Under the pieces are notes generated by a model. That model did no database searches and had not been told where the DNA came from. It worked only from the letters and a program-made list of their open reading frames with translations. A stretch of 64,000 nucleotides of DNA from Caldithrix abyssi DSM 13497 (lineage in GTDB: Bacteria > Calditrichota > Calditrichia > Calditrichales > Calditrichaceae), in the NCBI RefSeq assembly GCF_001886815.1, contig NZ_CP018099.1, forward strand, positions 3,842,501-3,906,500, written 5' to 3'. A program made the position numbers and the translations under genes. This document shows, piece by piece, positions 45,041 through 53,479 of this stretch (within the stretch, counting starts at the first letter, position 1; each line of letters begins with the position of its first letter).

Positions 45041-46083
45041 TGCGTTTTCCTTTCTTTGTAAATTTTCAAAATTTGCAGCAGGTCGCTAATTACCCCGTAA
45101 GCCGTATCGGTAATGGTGGGATGGCGCTGTACAATGGTTAAAGTGGCAAGATTTTTTAACTCTATTTGTAAAATCGAACTACTGGCGTCCACGCTAAAAA
45201 ACGGGTGATCAGCTTTTAATACCTGCAACTTAACCCAGGCTTTTATCTGACCATTTTCATGAGAGCCGCCGGCCACAAATTTTAAGCGTTTGCCCGCTTT
45301 TTTAGCCTTTTGCACATCCTCCGGCGTTATCCGCTCAAACGAGTCTCTCGGGATTTGAAACGGATCGATCTGAGTGTCAAAAAAGACATTGCACAAAATA
45401 GCTGATTTCAGAGCGGCATCCCAGCCCTGCAAATCGTGGTTGGCATCGGCTTCTACCATTCCAAGACGGCGCGCTTTATCCAGCGCCGCCGGCAATTCTA
45501 CGCCTGATTCCAGCTCGCCCAGTAAAAAATTAGTCGTTGAATTCAGGATGCCGGAGAATTGTTTTACTGTTGCGCCCGCTAAAGCGGCGCGGTACATGTT
45601 AAAAATGGGCGTGCCGTCCATGACCGTGGATTCGAACAGCAATTTCCGCTGCTGTTTCTGGGCTAATGTCTTTAACTTCTGGTAATGGAAGGCAATAGGT
45701 CCTTTGTTGGCGGTTACCACGTGTTTTCCGGCGCGCAGGGCGCGCTCCAGGCGCTGCGCGCTTGAGCGGGCAAAGTCTTTCAATTCCAGCGCAGAAAGAT
45801 CGACCAGCACATCGTAGTCTGTATGTTGCAATAGTTCATCGGTTGCGGCGTTGGTAAAGCCATCGCAACCTCGATCGAAGCGCCCCTTTTGTAAAAAATA
45901 GTTCAACGCTTTTTGTACGTCAATACCTTCGGCAGCGGATAAACTGCCGTGCGAACGCGTGGCGATGGAGGTTACGCTAAAATGGCGCGTGTTAAAATCT
46001 GTAAAAGGGCTGCTCCGATCTTTTAAGAGCCGCGCCAGCTCACGTCCTACGTTTCCAAAGCCGACAAGAAAAAGTCTGATCAT
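45037..46083 (-). CDS. hom: homoserine dehydrogenase (2)
   Basis: A 348-residue single-domain homoserine dehydrogenase: GFGNVGREL at the N-terminus, NKGPIAFHYQKL, LLFESTVMDGTPIFNM, GILNSTTNFLL and VEADANHDLQGWDAALK (the usual Asp/Lys core). I chose ATG 46083, since the long upstream extension of the open frame would overlap the membrane-protein gene. The core differs from copy 1 (36314), e.g. NSTTN for NGSTN, so these are not a recent duplicate. It overlaps the dehydrogenase gene downstream by 4 bp. One of the two may act in another pathway. Confidence 0.85.
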   Translation of the reverse strand: MIRLFLVGFGNVGRELARLLKDRSSPFTDFNTRHFSVTSIATRSHGSLSAAEGIDVQKALNYFLQKGRFDRGCDGFTNAATDELLQHTDYDVLVDLSALELKDFARSSAQRLERALRAGKHVVTANKGPIAFHYQKLKTLAQKQQRKLLFESTVMDGTPIFNMYRAALAGATVKQFSGILNSTTNFLLGELESGVELPAALDKARRLGMVEADANHDLQGWDAALKSAILCNVFFDTQIDPFQIPRDSFERITPEDVQKAKKAGKRLKFVAGGSHENGQIKAWVKLQVLKADHPFFSVDASSSILQIELKNLATLTIVQRHPTITDTAYGVISDLLQILKIYKERKTQ

Positions 46084-46094
46084 ATTTGCCCCGT

Positions 46095-46556
46095 TTACGT
46101 TTTGGTTACATGATGACGAATCAATAATGCAATGCCGATGCCCATTAAAAGTAAAGGCCAGTATTTGATAACGGTCAGCCTGCGCAAAAAGAATAACAGG
46201 CCAAAGAGCAGTAGCAATCCTCCGGGTACCAGAAAGTATGTTTCCCGTTTCTGTAAAAAATAGAGGAGCATAAAGCCCAGCCCGGGGGCCAGAAATAATA
46301 CAGGCCACAGCAGCGACATATTCTGCCACTGGCTCAGAGCGCAGTACATAAAAAGGAAACCATACACCGTTAGCATAACGCCCGGCAAAAGGAAGAAAGT
46401 CAATTCTCTTTTTAAAAAATAAACCAGTAAAAAGAGCAGGCCTGCCAGAATAATGTAAAGCGCCCAGTGTAAGCGCAATACATTAAAATTATCCAGCGCA
46501 AATACCAGACCAAAAAAAATGAACAACCAGCTTAAATATTTTTTTTCGAAAAGCAT
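46095..46556 (-). CDS. small multi-pass membrane protein (LiaF-TM/DUF5668-like)
   Basis: A 153-residue protein made almost entirely of hydrophobic helices in pairs (LSWLFIFFGLVFALDNF; ALYIILAGLLFLLVYFL; TYFLVPGGLLLLFGLLFFL; PLLLMGIGIALLI). Internal repetition suggests three or four copies of a two-helix unit. It resembles small envelope-stress membrane proteins, but no catalytic or binding residue is evident. It lies 11 bp upstream of the second hom gene and probably shares its transcript. Confidence 0.7.
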   Translation of the reverse strand: MLFEKKYLSWLFIFFGLVFALDNFNVLRLHWALYIILAGLLFLLVYFLKRELTFFLLPGVMLTVYGFLFMYCALSQWQNMSLLWPVLFLAPGLGFMLLYFLQKRETYFLVPGGLLLLFGLLFFLRRLTVIKYWPLLLMGIGIALLIRHHVTKT

Positions 46557-46688
46557 TTTTTCTTCACCGATTGTTAATTTTTTTTCAAAATTTAGTTCAG
46601 TTTTAATCTAAGAATTATTATATTAAAGGCAACAAAAAAATAAGTATTCGAAGGTTCAATGTTCTATCAAGTGGAAAGGGGTATTACA

Positions 46689-47774
46689 ATGAAAGAGGGA
46701 CGTATTTACAATTTCAATCCGGGTCCTGCGGCGCTCCCATTACCGGTTTTAGAAGAGGTGCAAAAAGATCTTTTGAACTATAAGGGCGAGGGCATTTCCA
46801 TCCTGGAAATGAGTCACCGTTCCAAAACGTTCGATGGTATTATTAAAGATGCGGAACGTCTGCTGAAGGAAATAATGGACATACCGCAGAATTACAAAGT
46901 GCTTTTTATGCAGGGAGGGGCTACCTTGCAGTTCGCCGCCGTGCCATTGAATTTGATTGGCGAGGGGCAGTTTGCAGAATATGTTAACACTGGTTCCTGG
47001 TCTAAAAAAGCCATTCAGGAAGCGCAAAAATTGGGCAAAAAGGTGAACGTTGTGGCCAGTTCGGAAGACGAGAGTTTCTCTTACATTCCCGGCGATATTA
47101 AAGTTTCGCCCAATGCCGCCTATCTGCACATCACCTCGAACAATACGATTTTTGGAACTCAATTTCAACAGTTTCCCGAAACGGGCGATGTGGCATTGAT
47201 CGCCGATATGTCGTCGGATATTGCCTGCCGCAAGATAGACGTGAGCAAGTTTGCCCTGATTTACGCCGGAGCTCAGAAGAACATGGGCCCTTCGGGCGTT
47301 ACCGTGGTCATTATTCGCGAAGACCTGCTGGAAAAGAGTCCGGACAATATTCCCACCATGACCAGCTACAAGATCATTGGCGGAAAGGATTCGTTGTACA
47401 ATACGCCTCCAACTTTTGCCGTTTACATTGTGAAGCTGGTGCTGGAATGGATGAAGGCGCAGGGCGGGCTGGAAAAAATCGAACAGATCAATCGCCAAAA
47501 AGCCGGCCTTATTTATGATGCGCTGGATCAAAGCTCTTTTTATCGCGGCACAGCCCGGCCAGACAGCCGCTCGTTGATGAACGTTACCTTCCGTTTGCCG
47601 TCCGAAGAGCTGGAGAAAAAATTTGTGGCCGAAGCGCTGGAAAACGGCATGCTGGGCCTAAAAGGACATCGCTCGGTCGGCGGTATCCGGGCTTCCATCT
47701 ATAATGCGGTACCCATGGAAGCCGTGGAGAAACTGGTTGATTTCATGAAAAAGTTCGAGAAGGCCAACAGCTAA
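46689..47774 (+). CDS. serC: phosphoserine aminotransferase
   Basis: Pyridoxal-phosphate enzyme converting 3-phosphohydroxypyruvate and glutamate to phosphoserine for serine synthesis. The N-terminal NFNPGPAALP is diagnostic; the PLP lysine is in YAGAQKNMGPSGV, and HRSVGGIRASIYNA is the conserved C-terminal substrate-binding segment. ATG 46689 follows GGAAAGGGG; an upstream in-frame ATG at 46659 would add ten unusual residues. 361 residues is normal. A rho-independent terminator follows at once, so it seems monocistronic. Confidence 0.95.
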   Translation: MKEGRIYNFNPGPAALPLPVLEEVQKDLLNYKGEGISILEMSHRSKTFDGIIKDAERLLKEIMDIPQNYKVLFMQGGATLQFAAVPLNLIGEGQFAEYVNTGSWSKKAIQEAQKLGKKVNVVASSEDESFSYIPGDIKVSPNAAYLHITSNNTIFGTQFQQFPETGDVALIADMSSDIACRKIDVSKFALIYAGAQKNMGPSGVTVVIIREDLLEKSPDNIPTMTSYKIIGGKDSLYNTPPTFAVYIVKLVLEWMKAQGGLEKIEQINRQKAGLIYDALDQSSFYRGTARPDSRSLMNVTFRLPSEELEKKFVAEALENGMLGLKGHRSVGGIRASIYNAVPMEAVEKLVDFMKKFEKANS

Positions 47775-47786
47775 ATTCTTTAAATA

Positions 47787-47819
47787 CAAAAGCCCGCTTT
47801 TTTAAAGGCGGGCTTTTTC
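47787..47819 (+). terminator. rho-independent terminator of serC
   Basis: A G+C-rich stem AAAGCCCGC / GCGGGCTTT with a short A/T loop and a following T run (GGGCTTTTTC), 13 bp after the serC stop. Confidence 0.85.
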
Positions 47820-47920
47820 ATTTTGAACAATTTCTTGAAAATGATTGAACGCCTCTTTTGCTACCAGAATTTTCATAAGGCCTTAGTGGTTGATGGATTT
47901 GACTCGGTTGAGAACAGGGT

Positions 47921-48064
47921 AAACCGTTTCAACGGTTTACGCCAATGAACAAAGGAATTTCATCCTTCATTAATGGGCTCTTTCTTTCCACTCGGAACGC
48001 CTATCTCCGTGCCAGAAGTCCTGAACACTGCTGGAAAAAATTGCCCGCCGGCAACATCCACCTC
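47921..48064 (+). repeat. palindromic repeat family C, tandem copy 1
   Basis: Begins AAACCGTTTCAACGGTTT and continues through CCAATGAACAAAGGAATTTC and CACTCGGAACGCCTATCTCC to GCCGGCAACATCCACCTC. A short ORF in it is probably spurious. It is nearly identical to the copy at 48202. Confidence 0.85.
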
Positions 48065-48201
48065 TTCCAGACCTTATCTGGGAATGAGGGGGTGAGGGTT
48101 ACCCCGGCAAATGAACGCCAACGTTGATATTGAAATAAGTGTAAGAGTTGATTAGTCGACAAGCTAATTTAAAGTCCCGAAGGGACGAAATGATTATAGC
48201 G

Positions 48202-48346
48202 AAACCGTTTCAACGGTTTAGGCCAATGAACAAAGGAATATCATCCTTCATTAATGGGCTCTTTCCTTCCACTCGGAACGCCTATCTCCGTACCAGAAGT
48301 CCTGAACACTGCTGGAAAAAATTGCCCGCCGGCAACATCCACCTCT
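48202..48346 (+). repeat. palindromic repeat family C, tandem copy 2
   Basis: A near-exact second copy, 281 bp after the first, preceded by a further palindrome, GTCCCGAAGGGAC (about 48176-48188). The remaining bases to 48764 hold a weak fragment of the family B tail near 48410 and no gene I can support. Confidence 0.85.
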
Positions 48347-48764
48347 CCTACATTCTTATTCTAAAAAAGGAAGATCGATGAAGTAAGTGGCTAAATAAAA
48401 TAATTTTCTTAATTTAAAACATTTTTGCGACCTTCGCGCCCTTCGCGCTTAATTAAATCAAATATTTTGCTTGCTGGCGCGCTATTTTTTTCCCCAAAAA
48501 AAACAAGAATTTGGTTATTGCACAAAATTACGTTATATTGGCTGCAATTAAAGCGAAGATTCTCCGGTGCATTTTCATGTCCTTTACCAGTCGGGGTAAG
48601 GATGCCTGCCCAAAACCAGGTTTTTGATTTCCTCACGACCTTTAAGGATCCAAAATTCACGGTAGAAAATATTTAAGCGGAATGTAATGATTCCATTGAT
48701 ATCATTATGCTCGTTTTCGTCTTAAACGATACGCAAACACATTTATCTAAAAAAGAGAGACTTT

Positions 48765-50348
48765 ATGAACAACAACATGACATTCAGTGATTTTGCCCTT
48801 TCAACGCACGTCTTAGAGGCAATCGACCGCAAAGGCTTTGAAAAACCGACCGACATTCAGGCCCTTACCATTCCCATGATGCTGGACAACGACGCTAATT
48901 TAATCGCCCAGGCTCAAACCGGCACCGGTAAAACCGCAGCCTTTGGTTTGCCTTTGATTGAAAAAATAGATCCTTCCACCCGATCAGTTCAGGCTCTGAT
49001 TCTTGTGCCCACGCGCGAGCTGGCCATTCAGGTGGCCGATGAAATCGATTCGCTTAAAGGCGAAAAAGACCTGAAAATCGTGCCGATTTACGGCGGGCAA
49101 TCCATCGAAACCCAGTTACGAAAACTGAAACAGGGAATTCACATTGTGGTAGGCACGCCTGGCCGCGTCATCGATCACATCAATCGTAAAACACTTAAAC
49201 TGGATCGCATCGAACAGTTGATTCTCGACGAAGCCGACGAAATGCTCAACATGGGCTTTATCGAAGACATGGAAGAGATCATGCGACACACCAATCCTGA
49301 CAAAAGAACGCTGCTTTTTTCGGCTACCATTCCGCCGCGCATTAAAGACCTGGCGCGAAAGTACATGGATGGCTACGAAATGATTACAGCCAAAAAAGAA
49401 CAACTGATGCCCAGCTTAACCGAACAAATTTTTTATGAAGTTCGCGTGTCGGAAAAGTTCCGCGCTCTCTGCCGCATCATCGATTTCGAAGACCATTTTT
49501 ACGGTCTGATCTTTTGCAAAACACGCAAAGACGCGGCATCGTTAGCCGAAGACCTGCTGGAACGCGGTTACAGCGCAGAAGCCATCCACGGCGAAATTTC
49601 TCAGGGACAGCGAGAACGCAGCCTGAATCGTTTTAAAAGCCGCAAGGTCAACATTCTGGTGGCCACCGATGTGGCAGCCCGAGGCATCGATGTAAACGAT
49701 ATCAGCCATGTGATCAACTACGCCCTGCCCCAGGATCCGGAATCGTATGTGCACCGCATTGGCCGAACGGGACGCGCCGGAAAACAGGGCGTGGCCGTTA
49801 CCTTTGTGACGCCCGGCGAAACCAGAAAATTTCAATTTATTCAACAAATCGCCGGCAGAAAAATCATGAAAGCACGTCTGCCCAGAGCGCAGGACATCAT
49901 CAATGCCAAACGCAATAAAATTAGCGAACAACTCAAAAATATCTCCGAAGGCAAAATCGATAAGCACTATCTGGAATGGGCTCAAGAATTATTAAAAGAT
50001 AACGATCCGGCCGAGGTGCTGGCCGCCGTTTTACAGTTCAGTTTTCAAAAAGAACTGAATCCTAAAAACTTTGCAGACGTGGCCGACCCGGACAGACCCA
50101 GAACAAAGAGCAAAAAAAATGGCAACGCTCGCCTTTTCATCGCACTGGGCAGAACGGATCAGTTAACGCCTAAAAAACTGGTCAAACTGATTACCAGCAA
50201 ATCGGACATTAAGGCCCGGCAAATCAGCGATGTTAAAGTGAAAGATAATTTTTCATTCATCACTGTTCCTTTTGACCGTGCGATGAAAATCATCAGCAGT
50301 TTTAAAGATAACGGCAGCCGTTCGCTGGTAACCTTTGCCAAAGATTGA
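48765..50348 (+). CDS. DEAD-box ATP-dependent RNA helicase with DbpA-type RNA-binding tail
   Basis: A 527-residue helicase of the DeaD/CsdA/RhlE group. The Q motif, AQTGTGKTAA (motif I), PTRELA (Ia), GTPGR, DEAD (DEADEML, motif II), SAT (III), the C-terminal motifs DVAARGIDV and HRIGRTGRAG are all present. The last ~75 residues (ARLFIALGRTDQLTPKKLV) are a DbpA/CsdA-type RNA-binding domain, which targets such helicases to structured RNA such as rRNA. It probably helps ribosome assembly or RNA decay. The gap before it is over 400 bp and could hold a long leader. Confidence 0.93.
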   Translation: MNNNMTFSDFALSTHVLEAIDRKGFEKPTDIQALTIPMMLDNDANLIAQAQTGTGKTAAFGLPLIEKIDPSTRSVQALILVPTRELAIQVADEIDSLKGEKDLKIVPIYGGQSIETQLRKLKQGIHIVVGTPGRVIDHINRKTLKLDRIEQLILDEADEMLNMGFIEDMEEIMRHTNPDKRTLLFSATIPPRIKDLARKYMDGYEMITAKKEQLMPSLTEQIFYEVRVSEKFRALCRIIDFEDHFYGLIFCKTRKDAASLAEDLLERGYSAEAIHGEISQGQRERSLNRFKSRKVNILVATDVAARGIDVNDISHVINYALPQDPESYVHRIGRTGRAGKQGVAVTFVTPGETRKFQFIQQIAGRKIMKARLPRAQDIINAKRNKISEQLKNISEGKIDKHYLEWAQELLKDNDPAEVLAAVLQFSFQKELNPKNFADVADPDRPRTKSKKNGNARLFIALGRTDQLTPKKLVKLITSKSDIKARQISDVKVKDNFSFITVPFDRAMKIISSFKDNGSRSLVTFAKD

Positions 50349-50436
50349 TGAGATTTTAAAAAGTTTGCGCGGGGACCAAACGCCTGGCAAAAAAACAACA
50401 TAAAAAGGTTTATAATGACCGTTCCTCGCGGAACTT

Positions 50437-50665
50437 CTGAATGTCCCCCAAAATTTCAAACAAAGACCTTATAATCGATTGATATTTAAGGGAATACAAT
50501 AGCTGAATGTATGAAAAACTCACCCCCTTAATCCCCCTCTCTTTTTGCAAAGAGAGGGGGATAAGAGCATACCTAACGTGTTAGTAAGTATGAAATTAGG
50601 GGGTGAGTTGTAAAAATGATTTTAGAAAAAATATTGTTATCCTAAAAAATTTGGGGGCCATTCAG
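50437..50665. repeat. MITE-like element, family D, flanked by 15-bp direct repeats
   Basis: A 229-bp element with terminal inverted repeats CTGAATGTCCCCCAAAATTT and AAATTTGGGGGCCATTCAG. The interior holds CTCACCCCCTTAATCCCCCT and an inverse arm (GAGAGGGGGAT to GGGGGTGAG), the same hairpin plan as family A. Both ends abut TTCCTCGCGGAACTT (50422-50436 and 50666-50680), which looks like a duplicated palindromic target. The stretch 50349-50421 holds nothing else. Confidence 0.75.
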
Positions 50666-50724
50666 TTCCTCGCGGAACTTTGCTTGACTCTCATCGTTTC
50701 TCTAACTAAATTACAGAGCTTGCA

Positions 50725-50794
50725 GGGGCTACTGCTCTGTCGGAGAGCCTGGCCTTAAATGGCCAGCATTGCGGTTCGACTCCGCATGGTTCCG
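50725..50794 (+). ncRNA. tRNA-like fold with an abnormal anticodon arm
   Basis: A 70-nt cloverleaf can be drawn: acceptor GGGGCTA (50725-50731) with TGGTTCC (50787-50793; three G-U pairs plus one more wobble), D arm GCTC-TGTCGGA-GAGC, anticodon arm CTGGCC-TTAAAT-GGCCAG, a variable region of only CAT, and a canonical T arm TGCGG-TTCGACT-CCGCA. The anticodon arm has 6 bp and a 6-nt loop, or 5 bp and an 8-nt loop that would present UAA; position 8 is C, not U, and no CCA is encoded. It may be a degenerate tRNA or a specialised one. The SRP RNA begins 3 nt later. Confidence 0.45.
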
Positions 50795-50797
50795 CTT

Positions 50798-50894
50798 TGC
50801 CAGGTCCCGCGCAATAGGGCGGCACCGAACCCCGTCAGGTCCGGAAGGAAGCAGCGGTAAGTGCTTTACCTATGTGCCGCGGGTTCACCTGGCA
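50798..50894 (+). ncRNA. ffs: signal recognition particle RNA (4.5S type)
   Basis: The conserved domain IV motif CAGGTCCGGAAGGAAGCAGC is present with its G-rich flanks, and the ends pair (TGCCAGGT with ACCTGGCA) to close a single long hairpin of 97 nt. It binds Ffh to target proteins to the membrane. A T run follows (GCAATTTTTTATG), a possible terminator tail. It lies just before dnaX, an arrangement known in several bacteria. Confidence 0.93.
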
Positions 50895-50933
50895 ATTTTT
50901 TATGACAGGTGTTCAGTAAGGATTGGTATTCAA

Positions 50934-52502
50934 ATGTCTTACGTTGTCATTGCGCGTCGTTATCGTCCGCAAACCTTCGAAGAAGTAATTGGTCAGGAGC
51001 ATGTTTCTAAAACTCTGGCTAATGCCATTGCCAATGGACGAATCGCCCATGCTTACATCTTTTCCGGCCCGCGCGGCGTGGGTAAAACCACCACCGCCCG
51101 TATCCTGGCCAAAGCCGTCAACTGCGAAAAGGGCCCAACGCCCACCCCTTGCAATGCCTGTCCATCCTGCCAGGCCATCACCAAAGGCAACGCGCTCGAT
51201 GTTTACGAGATCGACGGCGCTTCCAATCGTGGCATCGATGAAATCCGCAACCTGCGCGAAAAAATCCGCTTTGCCCCCTCCATGGGCAAATACCGCGTGT
51301 ACATCATCGACGAAGTACACATGCTCACTAAAGAGGCTTTTAACGCCCTTCTAAAAACACTGGAAGAACCGCCCGAACACGTCATCTTCATTTTTGCCAC
51401 AACTGAAATCCACCGCGTACCGCCGACCATTCTTTCCCGTTGTCAACGATTCGACTTCAGAAGAATGCCCATTAAAACCATTATGGAACACCTGCGCAAA
51501 ATTTGTGATTCAGAAAACATAAAGGTCGAAGAGGAAGCGCTGCTGCAAATTGCTAAAAAGGCCGATGGTTCCATGCGTGATTCGCAAAGTATTCTGGACC
51601 AGCTTATCTCCTTTTCCGGCAACGAAATAAAATTTGAAGATGTGGCTAAGGCCCTGGGCGTCATCCATCAGGACGAATTTTTCCATTTGACGGATTACAT
51701 TCGAAATAGCGATATTAAAAACATTATTTTAACCGCCAATAAAATCTTCCAGACCGGTTACGATTTAAACGAATTCCTTTTAGGACTGGAAGAACATTTC
51801 AGAAACATCCTTGTATTAAAAGCCACCAACTCCCCGGACCTTTTAGATACTTCTGAAGTTTACCTGGAACGCTATCGTGAGCTGGCCAAAGAAATTTCCG
51901 AGAACGACCTCATCGGTTATTTAAAAACCATCGGCGAGACGATTAATGCCGTTAAAGCGAGCCAACAGCCTCAATTAAAATTTGAACTGGGGCTGGTAAA
52001 GCTGGCTAAATTGCCAAAAACGACAGAAATCGAACAAATTTTAGAAAACCTAAATCTGCTAAAAAAAAAAGCCAGTAACAACATAGCCTCTGACCATCAA
52101 CCGGCTTACAGCGCTTCTTCGCAAACACCGCCAACGCTTGACTTAACTACCATTCAGAACAAATGGAAACAATACGTCGAACGGATTAGCGCCCAACGGC
52201 CTTCCCTTTCATCGGTTCTGGAAAAAGCAGTGCTAAAACATTTTAATGACGGCAAATTAACCGTCTCTCTGGGTAAAGAAGGAGCCATTATTAGCAATCA
52301 ACGCTACTGGCTGGAAAATCAGCTTTCGGAACTCCTGCAGTCTTCCATTCGTTTTGAAATTCAGGTAAAAAAGGAAGAAGCGCAACAGGCCGTCGCGGCC
52401 GAACAAAGCAACGCGACTAAAGAAGAAATTATGAAACAAATCCTTTCCAAATCCGATCATCTACGCAAATTGGCGGATGAATTTGATCTGGAAATAATGT
52501 AA
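50934..52502 (+). CDS. dnaX: DNA polymerase III subunit gamma/tau
   Basis: A 522-residue clamp-loader ATPase that loads the sliding clamp. RYRPQTFEEVIGQEHV, Walker A GPRGVGKTTTAR, zinc cysteines (CEKGPTPTPCNACPSC), the Walker B/DExx box YIIDEVHML, and SRC arginine-finger motif ILSRCQRFDFRR are all present. ATG 50934 is the only sensible start; a longer upstream frame would run through the SRP RNA. The tail after about residue 380 is the variable tau-like region. ybaB and recR follow, the usual operon. Confidence 0.95.
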   Translation: MSYVVIARRYRPQTFEEVIGQEHVSKTLANAIANGRIAHAYIFSGPRGVGKTTTARILAKAVNCEKGPTPTPCNACPSCQAITKGNALDVYEIDGASNRGIDEIRNLREKIRFAPSMGKYRVYIIDEVHMLTKEAFNALLKTLEEPPEHVIFIFATTEIHRVPPTILSRCQRFDFRRMPIKTIMEHLRKICDSENIKVEEEALLQIAKKADGSMRDSQSILDQLISFSGNEIKFEDVAKALGVIHQDEFFHLTDYIRNSDIKNIILTANKIFQTGYDLNEFLLGLEEHFRNILVLKATNSPDLLDTSEVYLERYRELAKEISENDLIGYLKTIGETINAVKASQQPQLKFELGLVKLAKLPKTTEIEQILENLNLLKKKASNNIASDHQPAYSASSQTPPTLDLTTIQNKWKQYVERISAQRPSLSSVLEKAVLKHFNDGKLTVSLGKEGAIISNQRYWLENQLSELLQSSIRFEIQVKKEEAQQAVAAEQSNATKEEIMKQILSKSDHLRKLADEFDLEIM

Positions 52503-52514
52503 AAGGAGCATACC

Positions 52515-52853
52515 ATGCTGGATATGAATAATATTTTAAAACAGGCCCAAAAGATGCAGGAAGAGATGAAAAAGGTTCAGGATTCCCTGGCCTCCGTTAC
52601 AGTGGAAGGCAGCGCCGGCGGCGGTATGGTAAAAGTGATCGCCAATTGTAAATTAGAAATTCTTTCTATTAAGATCGAACCGGACATCCTGAAAGAAGAA
52701 GACCAGGAAATGATCGAAGATTTGCTGGTGGCTGCGGTCAATCAGGCCATTCAAAACGCGCAAAAACGCGCGGAAGAAGAAATGAAAAAAGTGACCGGCG
52801 GTTTGCTTGGCAATCTAAACTTACCAGATGGTTTTAAATTTCCGGGTCTGTAA
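52515..52853 (+). CDS. ybaB: YbaB/EbfC-family nucleoid-associated protein
   Basis: A 112-residue DNA-binding protein. The N-terminal MNNILKQAQKMQEEM-like helix, the family core VEGSAGGGMVKV and the C-terminal GGLLGNLNLPDGFKFPGL are typical. It binds DNA as a dimer and helps shape the nucleoid; the gene is nearly always between dnaX and recR, as here. AAAGGAG precedes the ATG, and recR begins 2 bp after the stop. Confidence 0.93.
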   Translation: MLDMNNILKQAQKMQEEMKKVQDSLASVTVEGSAGGGMVKVIANCKLEILSIKIEPDILKEEDQEMIEDLLVAAVNQAIQNAQKRAEEEMKKVTGGLLGNLNLPDGFKFPGL

Positions 52854-52855
52854 AC

Positions 52856-53470
52856 ATGCGTGAACTGGGAATTTCTGTTCTGGACGAATTAATCGGCCAG
52901 TTGGCGCGTTTACCGGGCATCGGTCAAAAAACCGCGCAGCGTCTGGCCATTTTTATTTTAAAAAGCAGCGACGGCTACGCGCAGGAACTGGCGCAGGCCA
53001 TCTTAAACGTCAAACAAAAAACACGCCTCTGTAAACGCTGCTTTAATGTGGCGGAAGACGAGCTTTGCGCCATCTGCTCCGACCCGCGTCGTGACACACA
53101 TAAAATTTGCGTGGTTGAAGATATTGTCGATGTTTTGGCCATTGAGGAAACGCACACCTACCGCGGCCTTTACCACGTCCTGGGCGGCGTCATCTCGCCC
53201 CTGGCCGGCGTCAACCCTGAAGACCTCAACATCAGATCGCTAATCGAACGCGTTAAAAACGAACCCATTGAAGAGGTCATCCTGGCTTTAAATCCCAGCA
53301 CCGAAGCAGAAACAACCATCATCTATATCACCAAATTGTTAAAAGACATGGAAGTACAGATCAGTCGTCTGGCCAGCGGCGTACCAATGGGAGCGCATCT
53401 GGAATATCTGGATGGAGCGACCATTGGTATGGCCATCCAATCCCGCCAGAAAATCAGTAAAGATACCTAA
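52856..53470 (+). CDS. recR: recombination mediator protein RecR
   Basis: A 204-residue protein of the RecFOR pathway that helps load RecA at gaps. The helix-hairpin-helix PGIGQKTAQRLAIF, the C4 zinc motif CKRCFNVAEDELCAIC, and a Toprim domain (ICVVEDIVDVLAIE; GGVISPLAGVNPEDLNI; LNPSTEAETT) are all seen. It is the last gene of the dnaX-ybaB-recR operon; a cluster of palindromic repeats begins about 10 bp after its stop and may act as transcription terminator. Confidence 0.95.
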   Translation: MRELGISVLDELIGQLARLPGIGQKTAQRLAIFILKSSDGYAQELAQAILNVKQKTRLCKRCFNVAEDELCAICSDPRRDTHKICVVEDIVDVLAIEETHTYRGLYHVLGGVISPLAGVNPEDLNIRSLIERVKNEPIEEVILALNPSTEAETTIIYITKLLKDMEVQISRLASGVPMGAHLEYLDGATIGMAIQSRQKISKDT

Positions 53471-53479
53471 CCCCACGCC

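Noticed and set aside
46659-46688. Upstream in-frame start for serC
   Set aside because: The added residues are unlike SerC N-termini; ATG 46689 has a clear GGAAAGGGG site.
47945-48381. Two short plus-strand ORFs with the same peptide (MNKGISSFINGLF...)
   Set aside because: They are copies of repeat family C; no ribosome site or codon bias supports a protein.
50769-50933. N-terminal extension of dnaX
   Set aside because: The frame runs through the SRP RNA; known DnaX proteins begin at MSY..VIARRYRP.
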